Below are positions 1 to 7,141 of a stretch of 9,890 nucleotides of DNA, one piece after another. Under the pieces are notes generated by a model. The model was not told the origin of the DNA. It saw only the letters and a program-made list of their open reading frames with translations, and did not search any database. A program made the position numbers and the translations under genes. Each line of letters starts with the position of its first letter. The first letter of the stretch is position 1. Source of the stretch: an uncultured Macromonas sp. (GTDB lineage Bacteria > Pseudomonadota > Gammaproteobacteria > Burkholderiales > Burkholderiaceae); the NCBI GenBank assembly GCA_946481585.1, contig CAMLOF010000091.1, forward strand, positions 1-9,890, written 5' to 3'.

Positions 1-251
1 AGAAGGCCGCTGCACCTGCCAAGAAGGCTGCTGCTCCGGCGAAGAAGGCCGCTGCTCCTGCCAAGAAAGCTGCTGCAACCAAGAAGGCTGCCGCTCCCGC
101 CAAGAAAGCTGCTCCAGCCAAGAAGGCTGCTGCGAAAAAGGCGGCTGCCCCTGCAGCCCCTGCCCCTGCGGCAGCAGCACCGGCTCCTGCAGCACAAACC
201 AAGCTCAACCCGCAAGCTGCCTGGCCGTTCCCCACGGCCAAGAAGCCTTGA
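1..251 (+). CDS. Histone H1-like Lys/Ala/Pro-rich protein, C-terminal part (5' end outside window)
   Basis: The reading frame enters the window with codons in phase from base 3 and ends at TGA 249-251. The visible 82 residues are almost entirely Ala, Lys and Pro, arranged as PAKKAAA-type heptads, followed by a Pro/Ala stretch and a non-repetitive end (KLNPQAAWPFPTAKKP). Low-complexity basic tails of this kind belong to bacterial H1-like or AlgP-like DNA-binding proteins, common in Burkholderiales, which are thought to bind and compact nucleoid DNA through the Lys pairs. The aromatic-containing end, rather than a bare repeat, supports a genuine C-terminus. The start and any N-terminal domain lie outside the window, so total length is unknown. 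It converges on deoB and is functionally unrelated to the nucleoside operon. The class is fairly sure; a specific gene name is not justified. Confidence 0.8.
   Translation, partial: KAAAPAKKAAAPAKKAAAPAKKAAATKKAAAPAKKAAPAKKAAAKKAAAPAAPAPAAAAPAPAAQTKLNPQAAWPFPTAKKP
3..149 (+). repeat. In-frame heptad (about 21-base) tandem repeat encoding PAKKAAA units
   Basis: Lys pairs recur about every seven codons (codons 7-8, 14-15, 21-22, 27-28, 34-35, 40-41, 45-46 counted from base 3), separated by Ala/Pro runs. Spacing slips to 5-6 codons toward the 3' end. Synonymous codons vary between units (AAG/AAA, GCT/GCC/GCG), so the repeat is old enough to have diverged at the DNA level. Such arrays commonly change copy number between strains by slippage. 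Confidence 0.8.
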
Positions 252-263
252 GTTGACGGTTTG

Positions 264-287
264 GGGTGGTCATTTCGGTGACCGCCC
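264..287 (+). other. GC-rich hairpin just after the H1-like stop codon
   Basis: GGGTGGTCA (264-272) pairs with TGACCGCCC (279-287) over nine positions, one of them a G-T wobble, around a six-base loop. It begins 12 bases after the stop codon and has no following T-run, so alone it is a weak terminator. It may stabilise the mRNA 3' end or back up the stronger hairpin at 302-337. Confidence 0.5.
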
Positions 288-301
288 TGGCTTTGAAAAG
301 G

Positions 302-337
302 TCGACGTGTTCACTTCGGTGCACGTCGATTTTTTTT
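302..337 (+). terminator. Rho-independent terminator with UUCG tetraloop
   Basis: The outer stem TCGACGTG (302-309) pairs perfectly with CACGTCGA (322-329). After a two-base bulge (310-311), CAC (312-314) pairs with GTG (319-321), closing a UUCG tetraloop (315-318) with the favoured C-G closing pair. Eight Ts follow at 330-337. It ends the H1-like transcript. Read from the other strand, the same hairpin follows the deoB stop by about a dozen bases and is followed by CCTTTTC, so it may also act, more weakly, as the terminator of the nucleoside operon. Confidence 0.85.
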
Positions 338-340
338 GTT

Positions 341-1572
341 TCAGTGGATTCTGAATCCGAGGTCTTGCCCTGCTGGCAGTGAACCTACATCCAGCCACCG
401 CGCCAGGGTCTGCCCAATGTCGGCAAAGCTCTGCCGCACACCCAGGTCAACGGCGGCTTTGACACCTGTTCCAAAGAAAAGCACGGGCACGTGTTCGCGG
501 GTGTGATCGGTCCCGCGCCAAGTGGGGTCACAGCCATGGTCAGCGGTGATCACCAGGCAATCGTCTTCTTTCATGTGCTGCAGCAAGGTGGGCAACCAAG
601 CGTCGAACGACTCCAGCGCGGCGGCGTAGCCGTCAACATCGCGCCGGTGGCCGAAGAGCGTGTCGAAGTCCACCAGATTGGCAAACACCATTCCCCCCCG
701 CGGGCACTGCTGCCATGCACGCAAGGTGGCGTCACAAAGTGCGGCGTTGCCATCGGCCTTGTGCAGGTGGGTGATGCCACGGTAGGCAAAGATGTCACCG
801 ATCTTGCCCACGCCATGCACTTCGCGCCCGTGCGACTGAAGCCGGTCCAGCAGCGTTTCAGCAGGCGGTGGTGTGGTGAAGTCTTTGCGATGACCGGTGC
901 GCCGGTAGTTGCCACTGCTGCCCAGGAAGGGCCGGGCAATCACCCTGGCAATGCGGGCCTTGTCGAAGATGGGCTTGGCCACTTCGCAGATGTGCAGAAG
1001 GCGTTCCAGCCCAAAGTGTTCCTCATGTGCGGCCACCTGGAAAACGCTGTCGGCGCTGGTGTAGCAGATGGGCCAGCCGGTGCGCACGTGCTCGTCGCCC
1101 AGGCGGGCGATGACTTCGGTTCCGCTGGCGTGGTCATTGCACAAGCTGCCACCCAGCCCACAGGCCTGCAGCCATTCGTTCATCAATTCTGCGGGGAACA
1201 CACCCACGTGGTCTGCATCGGCCTTCAACGCATCGCGTGTAGCAAAGTAGCCCCAGTCAAACGGCACGGGGCAACCCATCATTTCCCAATGCCCGCTGGG
1301 GGTGTCTTTGCCGCGGCTGACTTCGGCCGCAGCGCCGTGCCACGCTTGCTGTGGCTGGGTTTGCGGCAAGCCCTCGGGCCAGGTGCCAGTGGCTGCTTGC
1401 ACGGCATGCCCTAGCCCCAAGCGCAACAGGTTGGGAATGTCCAATGGCCGCCCCTGATGCGAACACCAACGTGCAATGCTGCCCAGCGTGCAAGCACCTG
1501 CGTCGCCAAAGGCTGCCGCATCCGGCGCGGCCCCCACACCCAGCGAATCGAGCACCAGCACCACAGCGCGTT

Positions 1573-1576
<4 letters not shown>
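341..1576 (-). CDS. deoB: Phosphopentomutase DeoB
   Basis: The 411-residue product interconverts (deoxy)ribose 1-phosphate and 5-phosphate in the cytoplasm, linking the phosphorylases to DeoC and to the pentose phosphate pathway. It is an alkaline-phosphatase-superfamily enzyme using two Mn ions. By comparison with the Bacillus enzyme, the metal ligands are visible as D10 (VLDSLGVGA), D305 and H310 (DFDTLFGH), D346 and H347 (ITADHGCD) and H358 (TDHTREH). T92 in GKDTPSGHWEM is the expected phospho-threonine of the resting enzyme. Length is normal. The ATG overlaps the deoA stop as ATGA (1573-1576), with GGAG at 1584-1587 seven bases upstream. It is the last gene of the operon and stops just before the shared terminator region. 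No missing catalytic residue was seen. Confidence 0.97.
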
Positions 1577-2901
<1,325 letters not shown>

Positions 2902-2907
2902 GGGTCT

Positions 2908-3714
2908 TCAGTAGTTGGAGGCGCCAGGGGATTGGGAGTGGCCAGCGTTTGGCACAAGCTGGCGAGCAAGGTCGTTCCACAAGCCGCTGGCACCGATGCG
3001 AAAACGCGCGGGTGTGAGCGCCGCCTGCCCCAGGTGCTGGCGCACCAGATCCAGGTAAGGCAGCACGTCGTCAACGGTTCGCAACCCGCCAGAAGGTTTG
3101 AACCCCAATTGCGCAGCGCGCGGGCTGGCCGCGATGGCACGCAGCATCACGTCGGCGGCCTGCGTGCTGGCACCATGCGGCGTCTTGCCGGTACTGGTCT
3201 TGAGGAAATCGGCTCCCGCGTCCAACGCCAGCTGGCAGGCTTGCGGCAAATGCGCCGCGTCCAGTTCGCCGCTTTCCAGAATCACCTTCAACAGCAGGCC
3301 ATGGCTGGCCTTGCGCACTTGCTGCAACAAGGCCGCGCATTCGGCCACGTCTTGCGGGCTGCCACGCAGCAAGCGGCGGTAAGGGAGCACGCAGTCCACC
3401 TCCTGCGCCCCCGCATCACGTATCTGCGCGATTTGCGCCAGCACGTCGGGCAGCGCTTCGTCGCCCGACGGGAAGTTGACAACCGCTGCCACCGCAATAT
3501 GACTGGGCAGCTGGCGGCGGGCATGGGCGGCCAGGCGCGGCCACACGCAAACCGCTGCCACGGGCGGCATGCCAAAAGCCTGCCCTTGCGCGCGCTGGCA
3601 CAACTGGTCCACGTCTGCTTCCGTGCTGGCGTCACCCAGTTCGGTCAGGTCCAGGCACGACAGCATCAGCCTTGCAGCCTCTTGGTTGGAGTGGGTCGAT
3701 TCAGTAGAAGCCAT
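2908..3714 (-). CDS. deoC: Deoxyribose-phosphate aldolase DeoC
   Basis: The 268-residue class I aldolase cleaves 2-deoxyribose 5-phosphate to glyceraldehyde 3-phosphate and acetaldehyde. K172 in DFLKTSTGKT is the Schiff-base lysine, K206 in GFKPSGG the second active-site lysine, and D107 in EVDCVLPYR the proton-relay Asp. The protein resembles the E. coli-type (about 259 residues) rather than the shorter Bacillus type. It ends in a C-terminal Tyr (GASNY), like E. coli DeoC, whose terminal Tyr has been implicated in catalysis. The ATG (3712-3714) has GGAG at 3721-3724, six bases away, which decides the start. That GGAG lies in one arm of a perfect inverted repeat (see 3717-3747). It is the first gene of the deoC-deoA-deoB sub-block, separated from punA by 83 bases. 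Confidence 0.97.
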   Translation of the reverse strand: MASTESTHSNQEAARLMLSCLDLTELGDASTEADVDQLCQRAQGQAFGMPPVAAVCVWPRLAAHARRQLPSHIAVAAVVNFPSGDEALPDVLAQIAQIRDAGAQEVDCVLPYRRLLRGSPQDVAECAALLQQVRKASHGLLLKVILESGELDAAHLPQACQLALDAGADFLKTSTGKTPHGASTQAADVMLRAIAASPRAAQLGFKPSGGLRTVDDVLPYLDLVRQHLGQAALTPARFRIGASGLWNDLARQLVPNAGHSQSPGASNY

Positions 3715-3716
3715 AT

Positions 3717-3747
3717 CAGTCTCCGCCGAGCCGTCTCAAGGAGACTG
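3717..3747 (-). promoter_or_regulatory. Hairpin that would sequester the deoC ribosome-binding site
   Basis: CAGTCTCC (3717-3724) and GGAGACTG (3740-3747) form a perfect 8-bp inverted repeat around a 15-base loop, which has its own short GAG/CTC pairing (3728-3730 with 3735-3737). On the mRNA strand the downstream arm contains the GGAG that is the deoC Shine-Dalgarno, so this fold would block initiation. Its upstream arm can instead pair with the end of punA. The pairing is seen in the sequence; the regulatory role is inference. Confidence 0.45.
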
Positions 3748-3790
3748 AAGCCCCCTCGGGGGGCAGCGAACAAAGTGAGCGTGGGGGCAG
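3740..3790. repeat. C/G-rich palindromic intergenic element, probably a genome-wide interspersed repeat
   Basis: The 83-base gap between punA and deoC is dominated by a C-run/G-run palindrome (GCCCCC TCG GGGGGC, 3750-3764), then GCGAACAAAGTGAGCG and a further G-run (3783-3787). This layout resembles short palindromic elements I recall being scattered between genes in Comamonadaceae genomes. Only one copy is in the window, so repetition is not shown here. It may have entered the operon as an insertion and supplied the hairpin arms noted above. Confidence 0.45.
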
Positions 3791-3803
3791 TTTCACTTCA
3801 GTC
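3743..3803 (-). promoter_or_regulatory. Alternative long stem spanning the punA stop codon and the intergenic gap
   Basis: GACTGAAG (3743-3750) is an exact reverse complement of CTTCAGTC (3796-3803), the latter lying across the last punA codons and its stop. Further in, GCCCCC (3750-3755) can pair with GGGGGC (3783-3788) or locally with GGGGGC (3759-3764). Forming the outer stem uses bases 3743-3747, which are also needed by the hairpin covering the deoC ribosome site, so the two folds exclude each other. No T-run follows on the transcript strand, so it is not a standard terminator. Confidence 0.4.
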
Positions 3804-4610
3804 CTCCAGCACCAGCTCGTCCACCACGCGCTCCAGCAGGGCCGAAGCCCGCTCGCTGGCCGCATGGGCCTGCGCCAGCGTATGGCCGTGGCTTAGCTGC
3901 TCGTCTGACAGCCCAGCCCCCATGTTGGTCATCAACGAAAAGGCCATCACCTTCATGCCCAGGTAACGGGCCAGGATGGTTTCGGGCACGGTGCTCATGC
4001 CCACGGCGTCTGCCCCCAAGCGGGCAGCCATGCGAATTTCGGCAGGGGTTTCAAACTGCGGGCCCACGAACCATGCATACACGCCTTCGTGCAGGGTGGC
4101 GCCCTGGGCACGGGCAGCGCGTTTGGCCTGTTCACGCAAGGCGGCGTCATACGCGTTGGCCATGCCAACGAAGCGTTCTGACCCTGGCAAGCCAATGAGC
4201 GGCGAGCGCTGCGGCAGGTTGAGGTGGTCGCTCAGCAACATCAGGCTGCCCGGCGGCATGATGCCCTGCAGGCTACCAGCGGCGTTGGTTTGAACCAGTA
4301 CTTTGCAACCCCAGTCGCGCAGGGTTTGGAGGGGCACTTTCATGGCATCGGGTTCGCCGGTTTCGTATGTGTGCTTGCGCCCGGTGAGCACCGCAACTTC
4401 GTGTTGGCCGATGCGCCCCCACAGCAAATCGCTGGCGTGCCCCTGCACACTGGGCATGGGGAAGCCCGGCAGATCGGCGTAGGAAACGCGAACGGCGTCG
4501 CGTACCTTGGCTGCTAGACCGCCCCAGCCGGAGCCGAGCACGATGGCGATGCGGGGGCGGGCCTGCGGCAGGCGCTGCCGCAAAACTTCAATCGGTTGTA
4601 ACTGACTCAT
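3798..4610 (-). CDS. punA: Purine nucleoside phosphorylase, trimeric (PNP/MTAP) type
   Basis: The 270-residue cytoplasmic enzyme converts purine (deoxy)nucleosides and phosphate to free base and (deoxy)ribose 1-phosphate for DeoB. Family motifs in order: GSGWGG (26-31, phosphate-binding S27), GRKH (77-80), TNAAGSL (108-114), GPQFETPAE (183-191, base-contacting E187 by analogy with human E201), GMSTVPE (204-210, M205) and TN (228-229, like human N243), with His 241/243 near the expected ribose-contact His. It belongs to the PNP-I trimeric family, not the hexameric DeoD family. I chose the ATG at 4608-4610 (MSQLQPIEVL) over an in-frame ATG 51 codons upstream, because the upstream one would run deep into cdd and family length is about 270-280. 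This start makes an ATGA overlap with the cdd stop. Its Shine-Dalgarno is weak, so coupling to cdd translation is likely. Confidence 0.94.
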   Translation of the reverse strand: MSQLQPIEVLRQRLPQARPRIAIVLGSGWGGLAAKVRDAVRVSYADLPGFPMPSVQGHASDLLWGRIGQHEVAVLTGRKHTYETGEPDAMKVPLQTLRDWGCKVLVQTNAAGSLQGIMPPGSLMLLSDHLNLPQRSPLIGLPGSERFVGMANAYDAALREQAKRAARAQGATLHEGVYAWFVGPQFETPAEIRMAARLGADAVGMSTVPETILARYLGMKVMAFSLMTNMGAGLSDEQLSHGHTLAQAHAASERASALLERVVDELVLED

Positions 4611-5059
4611 GGCAATAGATGTTGTGGGCCGAAGCTGTGGGGCAGCAATTGCTCCATCGTCAAGGTGGCACGCCAGCCCTGGCTGTCGGCAATGAGGATG
4701 GGGGTATCTGGCAGAGCGAACTCGCGGATCTTCTGGCGGCAGCCGCCACAGGGCGTGACCCAAGACGGCGCGTCACCCAGCACCAGCAAGGCACGTATGC
4801 GGCGACCGCCTGCCAGCGCCATGGCGCTGATGGCGCCAGCCTCGGCGCACACACCTTGCGGGTAGGCAGCGTTTTCGACGTTGCAGCCCGCGTGCAGGCG
4901 CCCCTCTTCATCCAGCAAAGCGGCTCCCACCAGAAAGTTGGAATAAGGCGCATAGGCGCGCTGCCGGGCATGAAATGCCGCTTGCCACAAGGCTTCGCGG
5001 GTACTCACGTCCAGCCAGGCGGGCACCTGCCAAAGGGTGGCATCTGAATGCGTGTTCAT
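4607..5059 (-). CDS. cdd: Cytidine deaminase, homotetrameric type
   Basis: The 150-residue zinc enzyme hydrolytically deaminates cytidine and deoxycytidine to uridine and deoxyuridine. The Zn site is visible as C71 and catalytic E73 in VCAEAGA plus C104 and C107 in TPCGGCRQ. YSNFLVGAAL (39-48) and GCNVENAAYP (58-67) form the nucleoside-binding part. The size fits the one-domain tetrameric class (B. subtilis-like) rather than the two-domain dimeric E. coli Cdd. The start at 5057-5059 is supported by GAAGGA (5066-5071) six bases upstream and by an ATGA overlap with the preceding permease. A much longer in-frame open reading exists upstream but only shadows the permease. Its deoxyuridine product is a DeoA substrate. 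Confidence 0.96.
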   Translation of the reverse strand: MNTHSDATLWQVPAWLDVSTREALWQAAFHARQRAYAPYSNFLVGAALLDEEGRLHAGCNVENAAYPQGVCAEAGAISAMALAGGRRIRALLVLGDAPSWVTPCGGCRQKIREFALPDTPILIADSQGWRATLTMEQLLPHSFGPQHLLP

Positions 5060-6027
5060 GTCCGTTCCTTCACGTACGGTGTGCCCAAGGCCTTGGGCGC
5101 AACCGCCTTGCCAATGAAACCTGCCAGCAGGATCACGGTCAACAGGTAGGGTAGCGCCTGCACGGCCTGCACCGGCACGGCCCCCACCACTGGCAGGCTG
5201 ACACCTTGCAGGCGAATGGCAATGGCGTCCAGAAAACCGAAAAGCAGACAGGCCCACAGCGCACCTACCGGGCGCCAGCGGCCAAAGATCATCGCGGCCA
5301 GTGCCATGAAGCCGCGCCCGGCCGTCATGTTCGGCACGAACGTGGCGCCCTGCGCCAGCACCAGATAAGCCCCTGCCAGGCCGCAAAGCATGCCGTTCAG
5401 CGTCAAGGCAACGTAGCGCATACGCTTCACGGGTACACCTGCAGCATCGACCATGGCGGGGTTCTCCCCAACGGCGCGCAAGCGCAAACCAAAACGCGTG
5501 CGCCACAGCAACCACCACACCAGCGGCACCAGCAACAACGCCAGGTACACCAGCGCGTTGTGGCCAAGCAAACCTTGTCCAATGATCTTGCCGACCCAGG
5601 GTACAGCTTCCACGGTCTGTGCGAACCCCGGCCACAGATCGCCAATGCGGCTTTGGTCCTGCACGGGCGGGGTCTGCCCGCCCTGCTTGAACCACGCAGC
5701 CCCCAGCACCGCCGTGAGGCCCGCTGCCACAATGTTGATGGCTACGCCAGAAACGACCTGATCACCCGAATGGCTCACGCAGGCAAAGCCGTGCACAGCA
5801 GAAAGCAGCACAGCCACCGCAAGCGCAGCACCCAACGCCAACACCAGGTTGCCCGAGACCACACCCACGGCGGCTGCAGCAAAGGCCGCTGCCAGCATCT
5901 TGCCTTCCAGGCCAATATCCACCACGCCGCTGCGTTCGCTGATCAACCCGGCCAGCGCGCACAGTATGAGCGGCGTCGAGACGCGCAGCGTGGCGCCCAG
6001 CACCGAACCCCAGAAAACTTCATCCAC
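5056..6027 (-). CDS. Nucleoside ABC transporter permease 2 (NupQ/BPD_transp_2 family)
   Basis: The 323-residue inner-membrane protein starts at GTG and shows multiple hydrophobic segments (about 13-29, 46-80, 92-112, 158-175, 205-225, 238-270, 290-310). The sequence ERSGVVDIGLEGKM (31-44) is typical of permeases that pair with BMP-type binding proteins, and the cytoplasmic loop FGLRLRAVGENP with DAAGV (179-197) is the likely ATPase-coupling segment. It would form the channel with the permease encoded immediately upstream. Start choice: an ATG at 6045 in the same frame has no ribosome site, whereas GTG 6025-6027 has AAGGAGG exactly six bases upstream and overlaps the previous stop by eight bases. 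Similarity to the Bacillus NupNOPQ guanosine importer suggests nucleosides as cargo; exact specificity cannot be read from the sequence. Confidence 0.92.
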   Translation of the reverse strand: MDEVFWGSVLGATLRVSTPLILCALAGLISERSGVVDIGLEGKMLAAAFAAAAVGVVSGNLVLALGAALAVAVLLSAVHGFACVSHSGDQVVSGVAINIVAAGLTAVLGAAWFKQGGQTPPVQDQSRIGDLWPGFAQTVEAVPWVGKIIGQGLLGHNALVYLALLLVPLVWWLLWRTRFGLRLRAVGENPAMVDAAGVPVKRMRYVALTLNGMLCGLAGAYLVLAQGATFVPNMTAGRGFMALAAMIFGRWRPVGALWACLLFGFLDAIAIRLQGVSLPVVGAVPVQAVQALPYLLTVILLAGFIGKAVAPKALGTPYVKERT

Positions 6028-7141
6028 GGCGGACCTCCTTGCCATTGCCGCTGCGCAAAGCCAGCAAACGGCCCAACCAGGGCGCCGCCACGTAGGCCAT
6101 GGCCCCAGAGAACAGCACGATGAAGCCTTGCAGCGTGACCACCATGTCGCGCGTGAAGCCGGGCACCTCGAACGCCACCTCGGCGCCGCCCTGGAAGAGG
6201 ATGCCGAACAACAGGCTGGAGAACACAATGCCTACCGGATGGTTGCGCCCCATGAGCGAAACCGCGATACCGGTGAAGCCCGCACCGGCCACAAAATCAA
6301 GCAGCAGCCTGCCAGACACACCGGCAATCTCGTTCATGCCGACCATGCCCGCCAACCCGCCAGAAATCGCCATGGCCAACATGATCTGGCGGCGGCCGTG
6401 AATGCCGGCGTATTCGGCCACGGTCTCGCTCGCGCCCACCACACGCAAGCGGTAACCCGAGCGGCTGTGCCACAGCAGGTAATACACCCCCACCACGGCC
6501 GCAGCCGCAATGAACACGCTCGCGTTCAGCGGCGAAGACGGCCACTCCACCCCTACCCATTCCAGCATCTGATGCATGGACGGCAGCTTGGCCGAATCCG
6601 CAAAAACAGCGCTTTCCACGGCCATGGCACCGGGCGCCTTGAGCTTGTTGACCAAGAGGTAGACCAGCAGTGTGGAAGCCAGGAAGTTGAACATGATGGT
6701 CGTGATGACCACATGGCTGCCCCGGTAGGCCTGCAGGTAGGCGGGCACCAGCGCCCATGCCATACCAAAGGCCACGGAACACAACAACATGCACGGCAGC
6801 ATGACCCAGGCTGGCAGCGACGCAGACAGCCACAACGCCGCCAAACCCGCGCCCAAACCGCCAAGCAAAGCCTGCCCCTCACCCCCGATGTTGAACAGGC
6901 CCGCATGAAAGGCCACCGCCACCGCCAGGCCGGTGAACACAAAGGTGGTGGCGTAGTACAAGGTGTAGCTCACCCCCCTGGGTGTGCCTAAAGCGCCTTT
7001 GACCAGCGCCGTCAACACCTCCACCGGGCTCTGCCCCACCAGCGCCACCACGGCCCCGGCCACCAGCAGCGCCACCGCCAGGTTGAACAGCGGCAACACC
7101 AGCAAATCCGCCCAGCGCGGCAAACGTGCCATCTGCGTCAT
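6020..7141 (-). CDS. Nucleoside ABC transporter permease 1 (NupP/BPD_transp_2 family)
   Basis: The 373-residue inner-membrane protein has an N-terminal transmembrane segment (about 12-36) and several further hydrophobic segments (64-80, 92-135, 143-164, 208-224, 252-270, 283-320, 336-353). The motif AFHAGLFNIGGEGQ (77-90) is the hallmark of this permease family in nucleoside and simple-sugar importers. GYRLRVVGASETVAEYAGI (229-247) is the probable coupling loop that contacts the ATPase. It is longer than permease 2, matching the unequal pair seen in NupP/NupQ systems. The ATG (7139-7141) overlaps the ATPase stop as ATGA and has GGAGGGG (7149-7155) seven bases upstream. A second Met at codon 4 is an alternative start with no obvious ribosome site. 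Confidence 0.93.
   Translation of the reverse strand: MTQMARLPRWADLLVLPLFNLAVALLVAGAVVALVGQSPVEVLTALVKGALGTPRGVSYTLYYATTFVFTGLAVAVAFHAGLFNIGGEGQALLGGLGAGLAALWLSASLPAWVMLPCMLLCSVAFGMAWALVPAYLQAYRGSHVVITTIMFNFLASTLLVYLLVNKLKAPGAMAVESAVFADSAKLPSMHQMLEWVGVEWPSSPLNASVFIAAAAVVGVYYLLWHSRSGYRLRVVGASETVAEYAGIHGRRQIMLAMAISGGLAGMVGMNEIAGVSGRLLLDFVAGAGFTGIAVSLMGRNHPVGIVFSSLLFGILFQGGAEVAFEVPGFTRDMVVTLQGFIVLFSGAMAYVAAPWLGRLLALRSGNGKEVRRG
6034..6040 (-). promoter_or_regulatory. Strong Shine-Dalgarno that fixes a GTG start for permease 2
   Basis: AAGGAGG on the mRNA strand, six bases before GTG 6025-6027. It lies inside the last codons of permease 1. If the in-frame ATG at 6043-6045 were used instead, this motif would be codons 2-4 of the protein, and that ATG has no ribosome site of its own. 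Confidence 0.8.

Noticed and set aside
346..358. Near-perfect 13-base palindrome GGATTC T GAATCC at the deoB 3' end
   Set aside because: It lies in the last codons of deoB, has short 6-base arms with a single-base spacer that cannot form a stable hairpin, and no partner site was seen, so it is probably chance.
491..1414. 307-codon + strand reading opposite deoB
   Set aside because: Antisense shadow of a gene whose catalytic residues are all intact; no motif and no ribosome site that would favour it.
3715..3797. Separate promoter for deoC-deoA-deoB in the gap
   Set aside because: No convincing -35/-10 pair is visible on the minus strand; the gap is mostly palindrome. Transcription from upstream is the simpler reading.
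4611..4763. Upstream in-frame extension of punA to an ATG at 4763
   Set aside because: It would lengthen the protein by 51 residues with sequence that only mirrors cdd in another frame. The ATGA overlap start at 4610 gives normal family length.
5060..5695. Long in-frame extension upstream of cdd, suggesting a fusion protein
   Set aside because: The added part is an out-of-frame reading of permease 2 with no hydrophobic or domain pattern. The cdd start at 5059 has a good ribosome site.
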